A DNA stretch of 64,000 bases from Desulfobacterales bacterium (GTDB taxonomy: Bacteria > Desulfobacterota > Desulfobacteria > Desulfobacterales > JAIPEE01). Shown here in pieces: positions 17,265-26,360 of the stretch. The position numbers and the translations under genes were made by a program. The DNA is taken from the NCBI GenBank assembly GCA_021737275.1, contig JAIPEE010000003.1, positions 62,001 through 126,000 on the forward strand, written 5' to 3'. The first letter of the stretch is position 1. Each line of letters starts with the position of its first letter. The notes under the pieces were generated by a model. The model made no database searches. It saw only the letters and a list, made by a program, of their open reading frames with translations, and was not told where the DNA came from.

Positions 17265-17810
17265 TCAAGATCTTTTTGTAAGAGCAACGGTTTTAAATAA
17301 ACTTTTAGCCATCAGCAGACCTGACATGGTCTTGGCATCCTGAATATCGCCATTATAGATCATGTCAATGGCGGTATCAAATTCAATTTCATGGACATCA
17401 AGCACCTCATCGGAATCAAGCTGCTGCTTTGCCGGAACAAGGCCTGTCGCAAGAAAAATATGAATTACCTCATCCGCATAACCGGGCCCGGGAATCAACG
17501 CACTGAGTTTTTTAAAGTTTTTCCCGGCATAGCCGGTCTCTTCTATCAACTCACGTTTTGCACACAACTCCGGTGATTCACCCTGTTCGAGGACACCTGC
17601 CGGAATCTCCCATATAAAGCCACCTGCGGCATATCTGAATTGTTTAATCAAAACAACTTTTCCATCATCCGTCACCGGCACAACAGCAGACGCACCCGGA
17701 TGGCGAATAATATCAAGATCAATGATTTCACCATTTGGCAGCGTCACATTTTCAGTGAAAAAATCAAATATCCTGCCTTTGTGTATCAATTTTCGTTTAT
17801 TATAGCCCAT
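17265..17810 (-). CDS. Nudix hydrolase, ADP-ribose pyrophosphatase type
   Basis: The Nudix box is complete (GVLEQGESPELCAKRELIEETGY, within residues about 75-100), preceded by the ADPRase-type strand EIPAG and followed by PGPGYADEVIHIFLA, which is typical of NudF/YqiE-like enzymes splitting ADP-ribose to AMP and ribose-5-phosphate. I chose the ATG at 17810 (MGYNKRK) because AAGGA lies 6 nt upstream; longer in-frame starts reach 17870 but lack a ribosome site. Confidence 0.85.
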   Translation of the reverse strand: MGYNKRKLIHKGRIFDFFTENVTLPNGEIIDLDIIRHPGASAVVPVTDDGKVVLIKQFRYAAGGFIWEIPAGVLEQGESPELCAKRELIEETGYAGKNFKKLSALIPGPGYADEVIHIFLATGLVPAKQQLDSDEVLDVHEIEFDTAIDMIYNGDIQDAKTMSGLLMAKSLFKTVALTKRS

Positions 17811-17926
17811 TTTCATCCTTATATATAATTTTATATTATGAGCTTTACAAAAAAATACTTTTTTTCTCAAGAAAAGGTTTTTGAAATGAATTAACTTAAC
17901 ACCTCAGATATAATAATTAAAAATTA

Positions 17927-17963
17927 TTGACATCTTTAAAATATAGTTGCATATTCAACTAAT
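17927..17963 (+). promoter_or_regulatory. marR promoter with embedded 18-bp operator
   Basis: TTGACA (17927-17932) and CATATT (17950-17955) are separated by 17 bp. The near-perfect palindrome TAGTTGCATATTCAACTA (17944-17961) covers the -10 element, a typical MarR-family autoregulatory layout. The expected transcription start, around 17961-17963, abuts the ATG at 17964, so the mRNA may have no leader. Confidence 0.65.
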
Positions 17964-18407
17964 ATGATACAGACAAAAGATGAAATTAAAAATAATCTGG
18001 GTCGGTTAGTCTACCTGTCATTTCGATCATTAACCAATCGCCTGAACAAAAATCTTTCTGATGCCGGCTATGACATAACAGCTGAACAGATGCGGATGCT
18101 TCTAATTTTATGGCTGAAAGACGGTTTGAGCCATCAGGAAATAGCAACGATTTTAAATAGGGAAAAAACCGGTATTACACGCCTCATCAACGGGCTGGAA
18201 AAGCGAAATCTTGTTGTCAGAATACCGGATAAAAGTGACCGTCGACAAAAACTTGTCTACCTGACCCCCAAAGGAAAAAAACTGGAAAGCACGTTACTGA
18301 CCATTGCCAGAAAAACCCGGGTTGAGGCTTCCTTTGGAATTAATGAAAAAGAGATGGACATATGCAAACAGGTTTTAAGAAAAATACGTTATAATCTTTC
18401 TGAATAG
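17964..18407 (+). CDS. MarR-family transcriptional regulator of the efflux operon
   Basis: 147 residues with the MarR winged helix: AEQMRMLLILWLKDGLSHQE (recognition region about 40-60), INGLEKRNLVVR, and the wing PDKSDRRQKLVYLT. Such dimers repress efflux operons and release DNA on binding small phenolic or toxic ligands. No Shine-Dalgarno sequence precedes the ATG. The palindrome over its promoter and a second, partial copy between this gene and the RND genes support both autoregulation and control of the pump. Confidence 0.85.
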   Translation: MIQTKDEIKNNLGRLVYLSFRSLTNRLNKNLSDAGYDITAEQMRMLLILWLKDGLSHQEIATILNREKTGITRLINGLEKRNLVVRIPDKSDRRQKLVYLTPKGKKLESTLLTIARKTRVEASFGINEKEMDICKQVLRKIRYNLSE

Positions 18408-18412
18408 CAAAT

Positions 18413-18430
18413 TAGTTGCATAGACAATAT
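18413..18430 (+). promoter_or_regulatory. Second, degenerate MarR-type operator before the RND operon
   Basis: TAGTTGCATA at 18413-18422 repeats the first ten bases of the palindrome at 17944 exactly. The right half is degenerate but keeps CAA at the same spacing. It lies 47 bp before the first efflux gene, where repressor binding would block the operon. Confidence 0.5.
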
Positions 18431-18476
18431 ATTTTGATGAACCACTATTATGAAAGAACAGGACTAAATTCAAACA

Positions 18477-19928
18477 ATGCATCATCACTATAAACACAAA
18501 ATATTATTATATTTTTTTACAGCTTTAATGTGCATCGGTTTTTCCGGTTGTTTCAAAATAGGACCGGAATACCACCGCCCTGAATTTGAATTTGAAACAC
18601 CTGAAGCTTATAAACAGGACACATTTGATGATGCCGTATCTTCGGAACTATCTCAATGGTGGAATGTTTTTGATGATGCTGAAATAAACCGGCTTGTATC
18701 AGATATCATCAACAATAATATGGACATAAAAAATGCATCAGCAAGGATTCTTGAGCTTCAATCACAGTTTACACAAACCCGAGCCGACAGGTTTCCGACA
18801 GTTGGTTTACAAGGCCAGGCACAGCGTCAAAAACAGGCGGTTACCGGAATATCATCCAGCGGAGCCATTGACAGAGAATACAGCACCTACAATCTCTCGA
18901 TGCCGGCCGGTTTTGAACTTGACCTGTGGGGGAAACTGGCCAGTGCTGAAGACTCGGCCCGGGCAAAACTTTTTCAGGCTGAAGAAAATCGACGTACAAT
19001 TATACAGGGTTTAATTTCAGAAGGTATTTCACTTTATTTTGAAATGGTTTCATTTGAACGGAAAATCAGAATATTACAAGACCGTATAGATATTGAAAAA
19101 AAACTTTTTGAAATAATAAAGCGCCGTTACGAACTCGGCCTCTCCTCCCTTCTGGATCTAAAACAGGTGGAACAGACACTTTCTCTGGCTGAGGCTGCCA
19201 TGCCCAACCTTCGTAGAAATCTTGGGATTATCCAGCAGCAGATTCATGTTCTGTCCGGAACCTATCCTGAAATATCATCTGTAAGAGCTGAAAATATTGA
19301 TTATTTCCAAAAGCTTAAACCGGTCAAACCGGGCATCCCTTCAGAATTATTGCTTAACCGGCCTGATGTCGTCGCTGCTGAGCAGGCACTATTATCGTTA
19401 AATGCCCAGATTGGCGTTGCAAAAGCCGGCAGGTTTCCCAAGATCTCCCTGACCGGAAGTTTTGGTTATGCCAGCAGAGAGCTCGAAGATCTTTTTAAAC
19501 CTGAAGCGGAACTCTGGAATATTGCCATGGGTCTCACACAGCCCGTATTTGATGCCGGCAAACTCAAGGCCGGCCAAAAGGCGGCAGAAGCTCGTTATGA
19601 ACAGGGTGTTTATGAATATTCAAAAACAGTATTAAACGCCTTTGCAGAGGTTGAAAATTCTTTACTCACACGCAAAGAAGGGCTTATCAGGCGGGAAAAA
19701 GTGATTCAACATAACAAAAATACACAGGTTACCTATGACATTGCACGAAATCAATATTTACGGGGAACGACAACATTCCTGAATGTGCTGCAATCGTGGG
19801 AAGCACTTCTTAAATCCGAAGAAAGCAGGATTGATACTGATCTAATGCTTCTGACAAATCGTGTTGCACTTCACCGTGCCCTGGGAAATGGTTTTTTGAA
19901 TATAGATAAAAAAGATCAAACAGAATAA
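18477..19928 (+). CDS. RND efflux outer-membrane lipoprotein (NodT/OprM type)
   Basis: A signal peptide ends in lipobox GFSGC (Cys25), followed by the family start KIGPEYHRPE. Two repeated TolC-type coiled-coil/beta units follow (ELDLWGKLASAEDSARAKLF in the first, PVFDAGKLKAGQKAAEARYE in the second), as does LLNRPDVVAAEQALLSLNAQIGVAK. 483 residues is normal. It forms the trimeric exit duct for the adaptor and pump encoded next. Confidence 0.9.
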   Translation: MHHHYKHKILLYFFTALMCIGFSGCFKIGPEYHRPEFEFETPEAYKQDTFDDAVSSELSQWWNVFDDAEINRLVSDIINNNMDIKNASARILELQSQFTQTRADRFPTVGLQGQAQRQKQAVTGISSSGAIDREYSTYNLSMPAGFELDLWGKLASAEDSARAKLFQAEENRRTIIQGLISEGISLYFEMVSFERKIRILQDRIDIEKKLFEIIKRRYELGLSSLLDLKQVEQTLSLAEAAMPNLRRNLGIIQQQIHVLSGTYPEISSVRAENIDYFQKLKPVKPGIPSELLLNRPDVVAAEQALLSLNAQIGVAKAGRFPKISLTGSFGYASRELEDLFKPEAELWNIAMGLTQPVFDAGKLKAGQKAAEARYEQGVYEYSKTVLNAFAEVENSLLTRKEGLIRREKVIQHNKNTQVTYDIARNQYLRGTTTFLNVLQSWEALLKSEESRIDTDLMLLTNRVALHRALGNGFLNIDKKDQTE

Positions 19929-19954
19929 TTTTTAAAAGTCCGGAGATGTTTTAA

Positions 19955-21157
19955 ATGGAAAAATCCCTTGAAGAAAAAAATACCAGAACGATAATTCTCT
20001 CAATTATCTTTGTCGTTGTTTTATTAATTATCGGCTTCACAGGCATGAAATTGCTGATAAAACATAAAAATCTGATTTCACCGGATGAGCGCCCGAAAAT
20101 AACACCAAAAGTTCATATTCAGCCTGTAGAAACCGGCCCTGTACAGGTAACCATATCAGCCGAGGGGACCGCCCACCCCATACAGTCAATAAACATTATC
20201 CCCCAGATCAGTGGAAAAACAATTTATATTTCACCGGTATTGGTAAATGGCGGTATCATTAAAAAAGGGGAACTGCTTTTTAAGATTGACCCGGCCGATT
20301 ATCAGATAGCTGTTACAACTGCGCAAGCCCGTGTAAAGGACGCCGAAAGCGCCCTGGAACTTGTTCGTGCTGAAGCTACTGCCGCCGCCGAAGAATGGTC
20401 CTGGCATATCGGTGATAATGCAGAAGCTAAAATGCCGCCCGATCTTGTTTTGAAAAAACCTCAGTTAATGGCGTCCCAGGCAAAACTTGATGCTGAACGT
20501 GCAGGCCTTGAAAAGGCAATGCTTAATCTTTCAAGAACAGAAATCTCAGCACCTTTCCCGGGGCGGGTAATGCAAAAAAATATCGGCCTGGGTCAGTATG
20601 TTGTTGCCGGTGTAAATGTTGCTGAAATATATTCAACTGAAGCTTCTGAGATTGTCCTGCCACTTGATGATGCGGACCTCAAATGGATTGAAGTTCCCGG
20701 TTTTACTTCCGACAACATGAAAGGATCTATGGCAACGATCACGGCTGAAGTTGCCGGAGAGCCAATATCATGGCAAGGGTCTGTTACGCGTTCCGAAGGT
20801 TTTTTTAATGAAAAGACAAGAATGATAAACATTATTGTCAGGATAGATGATCCTTTTGAAAAAATACCGCCCCTGGCACCAGGCCTGTTTGTTGAAGCTC
20901 AAATCAAGGGCCGAACAATTCAGGATGCTGCGGTTATTCCAAAAACAGCCCTTCATGAAAATAATACGGTATGGATACTTGAAGATGAAAACCGCCTCTC
21001 CTTCAGAAATGTCGTTGTTGCAAAAAAATCGGGCAACCGGGTTATTCTTTCCTCCGGCCTTAAAAATGACGAAAAACTTATCATATCTCAGCTAAAGGCT
21101 GTCGCAGACGGCATGAGTGTTCGACTCTTTTCAGATGAGGATAACCTAGATGAATAA
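19955..21157 (+). CDS. RND efflux periplasmic adaptor (membrane fusion protein)
   Basis: An N-terminal transmembrane anchor (about 14-34) precedes the adaptor domains: the first lipoyl half (VSAEGTAHPIQSINIIPQISG), a helical hairpin (about 115-185), the second lipoyl half (ISAPFPGRVMQKNIGLGQYV), then beta-barrel and membrane-proximal domains. It bridges pump and duct. The ribosome site CCGGAG is well placed. It overlaps the pump gene by 8 bp. Confidence 0.9.
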   Translation: MEKSLEEKNTRTIILSIIFVVVLLIIGFTGMKLLIKHKNLISPDERPKITPKVHIQPVETGPVQVTISAEGTAHPIQSINIIPQISGKTIYISPVLVNGGIIKKGELLFKIDPADYQIAVTTAQARVKDAESALELVRAEATAAAEEWSWHIGDNAEAKMPPDLVLKKPQLMASQAKLDAERAGLEKAMLNLSRTEISAPFPGRVMQKNIGLGQYVVAGVNVAEIYSTEASEIVLPLDDADLKWIEVPGFTSDNMKGSMATITAEVAGEPISWQGSVTRSEGFFNEKTRMINIIVRIDDPFEKIPPLAPGLFVEAQIKGRTIQDAAVIPKTALHENNTVWILEDENRLSFRNVVVAKKSGNRVILSSGLKNDEKLIISQLKAVADGMSVRLFSDEDNLDE

Positions 21158-24100
21158 TATAATTTCCTGGTTTGCCAAAAACCATGTTGCTGCAAATCTG
21201 CTGATGTTCTTTTTGATACTGGCAGGCATACTGAGTATAATGACCATAAAAGTTGAAGTCTTTCCCGAGTTTTCACTGGATAGTGTCTCAATTTCCGCAG
21301 TTTACCCGGGTGCATCACCCGCCGAAGTTGAAGAAGGCGTTATCAGGCGAATTGAAGAAAACATCTCCGGTGTTTCCGGTATCAAACGAATTGACTCGAC
21401 AGCCCTTGAAGGCGTTGCCTCAGTCACTGTTGAGGCCATAAAGGACTGGGATATACAAAAGCTCGTCGATGATATTAAAGCAGAAGTAGATCGCATCACA
21501 ACCTTTCCCGAAGAAATGGAACAACCTGTTGTCAGCGAGATTTCGCGCCAGACCAAGGTGCTTGATATTGCTATTTATGGAGATGCGCCGGAATCAACAT
21601 TAAAACATCTGGCTGAAACCATCAAGGATGATCTTACCACTTTGCCGGGTATTACCCTTGCAGATCTTTTTGCCGTCCGCGAGGGTGAAATTCACATTGA
21701 AATTCCCGAAAAAACCCTGCGACAGTATGATCTGACGCTGGGCATGGTTTCTGAGATCGTAAGGAAATCAAGTCTTGATCTACCGGCCGGCAGTGTCAAA
21801 ACATCCGATGGGGAAGTTCTTATCCGGACCAAGGGTCGCCGCTATTTTGCGACTGAATATGCAGACATTGCAGTGGTCACCAAATCGGACGGCACGAAAT
21901 TAACCCTTGGCCGGATTGCAGACATTAAAGAGGATTTTGAAGATTTTGATCTGATTACCAGATTTATGGGAAAACCGGCTGTCATGATATTTATCTATCG
22001 TGTTGCCAACCAGAATGCCCTGGATGTTGTCAAAACAGCACGCCAATATCTTGATAATATTTCCAGAGATCTTCCGGAAGGCATTTCTATCGGTTATTCC
22101 AACGATCGGTCAGAGATACTTAAAAGCAGAATGGATCTTCTCCTGAAAAACATGGCGATCGGCCTTCTGCTTGTCAGTATAATGCTGGGACTTTTTTTGA
22201 ATATCCGTCTTGCATTCTGGGTGACGCTCGGCATACCTGTATCTTTTCTGATGGGTATGTGGCTCCTGCCCTATTTTGATGTATCCATTAACATGATTTC
22301 CCTTTTTGCCTTTATCATGGTTCTGGGTATTGTTGTTGATGATGCAATTGTTGTAGGGGAAAATATTTTCCGAAAACAGGAACAGGGATTCGGGCCGATA
22401 AAAGGATCCATTGAAGGCTGTATACAGGTGGGACGCCCGGTTGTCTTTTCAGTACTGACAACTATTGCCGCCTTTTACCCGCTTTTATTAAGTACCGGAT
22501 CAATGGGAAAAATGATGAGAAACATTCCTGTTGTCGTCATTCTGGTACTGATCGGTTCACTTGTTGAATCTCTCTTTATTCTGCCTTCACACCTGGCCGG
22601 CGCAAAACCAACTAAACCTAAACGTAGTAAAGAACCTAAAGGAATGCCCAAACTCCTTGCCCGATTAACGACCGGGCCATATTTCCGGTCCGTGTCATTC
22701 TGCCTGAAATGGCGTTATGCCACTTTTGCAACCGGTATTGTCTTTCTCCTTCTTTCAATCGGCATTATTAAAGGCGGCTGGCTCAAGTTTACTTTTATGC
22801 CGAAAGTAGAAAGCGATAATCTGGTCTGCTCGGTGACACTACCGTCGGGAACACCTTTTGAAAATACTATTCAGATAGCAAAATTCCTTGAAGAAACCGG
22901 CAGGGAGATTCTTGATGAAACGGACAGTAAAAGGCCTGATGGTGCCCCTTCTCTTTTTAAACACAGCCTGACATTAATTGGCAAGCATATGCGAAGCCAT
23001 GGTCCCATGGCGGCAGGCCCATCGACCGGCAGCAATTTGGCCCAGGTAAACATACAACTGCTTGAAGGAGAACATCGCGATGTCAGTGCAATGGATCTGG
23101 TTGCCATGTGGCGTAAAAAAGTAGGTGAAATAGAAGGCGCAGAATCCATTAATTTTCAGAGCGAGCTTTTCTCTGTTGGCAGCCCTGTGGAAATCCATCT
23201 TTCCCTTAATGACCATAATAAACTCCTGGCTGCGGCTGAATTACTCAAGACGGAACTGATCAGTTATCCGGGTGTATTTGATGTAATGGATAGTTTTATT
23301 GCGGGAAAACCTGAATTTCAGCTCAAATTAAAACCGGCAGCTCGTAATCTGGGCCTTACCCTGAGCGATCTTGCCCTGCAGGTAAGACATGCTTTTTACG
23401 GTGCGGAAGCACTCAGAATTCAACGCGGACAAGATGAAGTGAAGGTCTTTGTCCGTTACCCTGAATCCGAAAGAAAATCTGTTGATAATATTGAAAATAT
23501 GCGTATTCGCCTGAGTGACGGCACTGAAATCCCCTTTCGGCATGTTGCCGAAGTAACAATCAGCCGGGGATATGCATCAATCGAAAGAGCCCAGAGAAGA
23601 CGTGTCATAAAGGTTTATGCCGATGTTGATGAAACGGTGGCAAATGCCAATGAAGTAAGAATGTTTTTGGCTGATAATTTTTTGCCCAAACTGAATGAAG
23701 ATTTTCCAGGCCTCCGGTATACCATTGAGGGGGCAGGAAAAGAACAAGCTGAATCCATGTCGGATATTTTTAAGGGATTTATCATTGCCCTTTTTGCCAT
23801 TTATGCCCTGCTCGCGATCCCCTTCCGGTCATTTTCGCAACCGTTGATTGTTATGTCTGCCATTCCGTTCGGCATTGTCGGCGCTTTTGCCGGACATCTG
23901 ATTATGGGATATAACCTGAGTATTCTCAGCATGTTTGGAATTCTGGGTCTTACCGGTGTTGTGGTCAACGACTCACTTGTATTAGTCGATGCTGCCAACA
24001 GAATACGCAGCCAGGGTAATAATGATGCCCACGATTCCATTGTAAAAGCCGGTATGTTGCGCTTCAGGGCCATTATACTGACATCCCTTACAACCTTTGC

Positions 24101-24308
24101 AGGGTTGAGTCCGATGATTATTGAACGAAGTGTTCAGGCAAAGTTTTTGATACCCATGGCGATAAGCCTGGGCTTTGGTGTACTGTTTGCAACCGGTATT
24201 ACACTGGTTCTTGTACCATGCTCCTATCTTATTCTCGAAGATATCGGCAATATTCTGAATAGTGTCAAAAGTATTATATTTGGAAAACAAGAGCAGGAAA
24301 GTACGTAA
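21150..24308 (+). CDS. RND-family multidrug efflux pump (AcrB/MexB-type)
   Basis: 1052 residues with the RND layout: TM1 (10-32), a large periplasmic loop, TM2-6 (about 330-480), a second periplasmic loop, and TM7-12 (about 865-1040). The proton-relay acidic pair in TM4 is represented by VLGIVVDDAIVVGENI. It couples proton influx to substrate export. The first periplasmic region begins with EVFPEFSLDSVSISAVYPGA, typical of the HAE family. Substrates cannot be predicted. Confidence 0.92.
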   Translation: MNNIISWFAKNHVAANLLMFFLILAGILSIMTIKVEVFPEFSLDSVSISAVYPGASPAEVEEGVIRRIEENISGVSGIKRIDSTALEGVASVTVEAIKDWDIQKLVDDIKAEVDRITTFPEEMEQPVVSEISRQTKVLDIAIYGDAPESTLKHLAETIKDDLTTLPGITLADLFAVREGEIHIEIPEKTLRQYDLTLGMVSEIVRKSSLDLPAGSVKTSDGEVLIRTKGRRYFATEYADIAVVTKSDGTKLTLGRIADIKEDFEDFDLITRFMGKPAVMIFIYRVANQNALDVVKTARQYLDNISRDLPEGISIGYSNDRSEILKSRMDLLLKNMAIGLLLVSIMLGLFLNIRLAFWVTLGIPVSFLMGMWLLPYFDVSINMISLFAFIMVLGIVVDDAIVVGENIFRKQEQGFGPIKGSIEGCIQVGRPVVFSVLTTIAAFYPLLLSTGSMGKMMRNIPVVVILVLIGSLVESLFILPSHLAGAKPTKPKRSKEPKGMPKLLARLTTGPYFRSVSFCLKWRYATFATGIVFLLLSIGIIKGGWLKFTFMPKVESDNLVCSVTLPSGTPFENTIQIAKFLEETGREILDETDSKRPDGAPSLFKHSLTLIGKHMRSHGPMAAGPSTGSNLAQVNIQLLEGEHRDVSAMDLVAMWRKKVGEIEGAESINFQSELFSVGSPVEIHLSLNDHNKLLAAAELLKTELISYPGVFDVMDSFIAGKPEFQLKLKPAARNLGLTLSDLALQVRHAFYGAEALRIQRGQDEVKVFVRYPESERKSVDNIENMRIRLSDGTEIPFRHVAEVTISRGYASIERAQRRRVIKVYADVDETVANANEVRMFLADNFLPKLNEDFPGLRYTIEGAGKEQAESMSDIFKGFIIALFAIYALLAIPFRSFSQPLIVMSAIPFGIVGAFAGHLIMGYNLSILSMFGILGLTGVVVNDSLVLVDAANRIRSQGNNDAHDSIVKAGMLRFRAIILTSLTTFAGLSPMIIERSVQAKFLIPMAISLGFGVLFATGITLVLVPCSYLILEDIGNILNSVKSIIFGKQEQEST

Positions 24309-24329
24309 TCTGAAATGATTCAACCAAAC

Positions 24330-24362
24330 AAAACCTCATCTTTTAAAACAGGATGAGGTTTT
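24330..24362. terminator. Bidirectional terminator between efflux operon and kdsB
   Basis: The 11-bp perfect stem AAAACCTCATC / GATGAGGTTTT with an 11-nt loop lies between convergent genes. U-rich ends exist on both strands. Confidence 0.85.
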
Positions 24363-24368
24363 GTACTT

Positions 24369-25100
24369 TTATAACAGCTTTTCAATCCTGAAAATATCTT
24401 CAGGAAGATCCACCTCCGGCGAATCATAGTCAGTCACTGCGACCATTATCTTGCAACCGTACTCTAAAACACGAAGCTGTTCAAGTTTTTCAATCTTTTC
24501 CAGTTTCCCTTCAGGAAGCGAACAAAATTTATCCAGAAAGCGTTTGGTATAAGCATAAAAACCCAGGTGCTTAAAAGTATCAAAGACCGTTCCTTCATCT
24601 CGGGCAAAAGGAATTGTCGCCCGTGAAAAGTACAATGCATAACCGTTATTATCAAATGTAACTTTTACATCCTTCGGGTTGGTGATTTCATCCTTATTTA
24701 CAATTTTAAATGCGAGTGTGCTCATTTCCAACTCAGGATTATTATCAAACGGCTTTATCAGGTCATCAATACACCGTGGATCCATCAGCGGCTGATCGCC
24801 CTGAACATTTATAACAATATCATCTTCCTGAAGTCCGATTTTTTTTGCAACTTCTGCGACCCGGTCCGTACCCGAACGATTTTTTTTAGATGTCATCACA
24901 GCCTTGCCGCCAAAAGCTTCAACTGCTACGATTATTCTCTCGTCGTCCGTTGCAACATAAACATCTTCTACACACTCAGCATTACCGGCACTTTCATATA
25001 CCCGCTGGATCATCGTTTTGTCTGATATCTTTGCCAGCGGTTTTCCTTCAAATCTGGTTGAGCCGTATCGTGATGGAATAACAACTGTCGCCTTTGCCAT
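24369..25100 (-). CDS. kdsB: 3-deoxy-manno-octulosonate cytidylyltransferase
   Basis: KdsB makes CMP-Kdo for lipopolysaccharide inner-core synthesis. Family motifs: IPSRYGSTRFEGKPL (nucleotide binding), VYVATDDERI, NVQGDQPLMDP, and the C-terminal VDLPEDIFRIEKLL. 243 residues is standard. It implies a Gram-negative outer membrane. The gene is monocistronic here. Confidence 0.95.
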   Translation of the reverse strand: MAKATVVIPSRYGSTRFEGKPLAKISDKTMIQRVYESAGNAECVEDVYVATDDERIIVAVEAFGGKAVMTSKKNRSGTDRVAEVAKKIGLQEDDIVINVQGDQPLMDPRCIDDLIKPFDNNPELEMSTLAFKIVNKDEITNPKDVKVTFDNNGYALYFSRATIPFARDEGTVFDTFKHLGFYAYTKRFLDKFCSLPEGKLEKIEKLEQLRVLEYGCKIMVAVTDYDSPEVDLPEDIFRIEKLL

Positions 25101-25177
25101 ATTTAAGGACTCCCTTTAAAAATTTATGAACATATGAAAGTTGACCAAAGTCCGCATTTTGATTATAGATACCATTT

Positions 25178-25927
25178 ATGGACATAAACACATTACATCA
25201 AATCCTGAGTACTGTCGCAAATGGTTCAACATCCATTAATGACGCTGTCGAAAAACTCAAACATCTATCCTGTGAGGATGTCGGTTATGCACATATAGAC
25301 CATCAACGCTCTATGCGCAAGGGTTTTCCGGAAGTCATCTTTGGTGAAGGAAAAACAGCAGAACACATTTCCGGAATCATGAATAAAATGAAAGTCCAGG
25401 AAAAAATAATCCTTGTAACACGACTTGACCAAGATAAAGCCGACATTATTCTTCCTGAATTTCCGGAAGCGGAATATCATCAAGACGCCAGGATGCTTAT
25501 CTGGAAAAAAGAGGAAATTATCAAACTTGGGAAAGGCACCATTGCAGTCCTTTCTGCGGGGACATCCGATATTCCTGTGGCAAAAGAAGCTTTTTTAACA
25601 GCCGAATCAATGGGCAACAACGTAAAATCAATTTTCGATGTCGGTGTTGCCGGTATCCACAGGCTTTTTAAGCATAAGCATATCCTTGATCAGGCTTCGG
25701 TAATAATTGTTGTCGCAGGTATGGAAGGCGCTCTTCCAAGTGTTGTTGCAGGTATGGTATCCATACCGGTAATCGCCGTACCAACCAGTATTGGATATGG
25801 TGCAAGCTTTGGCGGCCTGACGGCTCTTTTCGCCATGCTGAACAGCTGCAGCTCAAATGTTGCCGTTGTGAATATTGATAATGGTTTTGGCGCCGGGTAT
25901 ATGGCGGCAACAATAAACCGATCATAA
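25178..25927 (+). CDS. larB: Nickel-pincer cofactor biosynthesis protein LarB
   Basis: LarB carboxylates nicotinic acid adenine dinucleotide, the first step towards the nickel-pincer nucleotide of lactate racemase and related enzymes. The N-terminal part has the DVGYAHIDHQRSMRKGFPEV signature. The C-terminal PurE-like domain carries VLSAGTSDIPVAKEA, VVAGMEGALPSVVAG and AVPTSIGYGASFGG. 249 residues is full length. larC, larE and larA are not in this window. Confidence 0.92.
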   Translation: MDINTLHQILSTVANGSTSINDAVEKLKHLSCEDVGYAHIDHQRSMRKGFPEVIFGEGKTAEHISGIMNKMKVQEKIILVTRLDQDKADIILPEFPEAEYHQDARMLIWKKEEIIKLGKGTIAVLSAGTSDIPVAKEAFLTAESMGNNVKSIFDVGVAGIHRLFKHKHILDQASVIIVVAGMEGALPSVVAGMVSIPVIAVPTSIGYGASFGGLTALFAMLNSCSSNVAVVNIDNGFGAGYMAATINRS

Positions 25928-25963
25928 CCTCTTATTGTTATTTTCTTAATTTGTATAATATCC

Positions 25964-25993
25964 GGTATTACAAAAGTAATAATACCATTTTTT
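25964..25993 (+). terminator. Terminator after larB
   Basis: A 7-bp stem, GGTATTA / TAATACC, with a 9-nt loop is followed by a six-T run. It slightly overlaps the 3' end of the convergent HIT gene. Confidence 0.6.
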
Positions 25994-26324
25994 ATTTATC
26001 CCATCCGCCAATAAGATGAAGATGGATATGAAAAATTTCCTGTCCACCGCCCTTTTCAACATGAAAAATCAGCTTATAGCCTGATTTATCAATTGAAAGT
26101 TCTTTTGCTTTATCGCGTGCACACAAAATCATTTCAGAAACAATACCGGTATCTTCATCTTCCAGATCGTTAATGCTCCGAATATGCTTTCTGGGTACAA
26201 TTAAAACATGAACAGGCGCTTTGGGGTTGATATCATTAAACATGACCAGCGTCTCATTTTCAAAAATAAATGTTGAAGGAATCTCCCCATTGATAATTTT
26301 ACAAAACAGACAATCGTTTTCCAT
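25992..26324 (-). CDS. HIT-family nucleotide phosphoramidase (HinT-like)
   Basis: 110 residues with the N-terminal CLFCKIINGEIPS zinc/structural segment and the histidine-triad HIHLHLIGGW near the C-terminus. HinT-type enzymes hydrolyse AMP-lysine and aminoacyl-AMP. The gene follows aat by 36 bp on the same strand and may be the last gene of the clpS-clpA-aat unit. Confidence 0.88.
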   Translation of the reverse strand: MENDCLFCKIINGEIPSTFIFENETLVMFNDINPKAPVHVLIVPRKHIRSINDLEDEDTGIVSEMILCARDKAKELSIDKSGYKLIFHVEKGGGQEIFHIHLHLIGGWDK

Positions 26325-26360
26325 TCTTTTACCCTTCTGGTTTAATACTACATCTAAGAG

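Noticed and set aside
23982-24323. 113-codon minus-strand frame opposite the RND pump gene
   Set aside because: Antisense shadow of a transmembrane coding region; no homology and no ribosome site.
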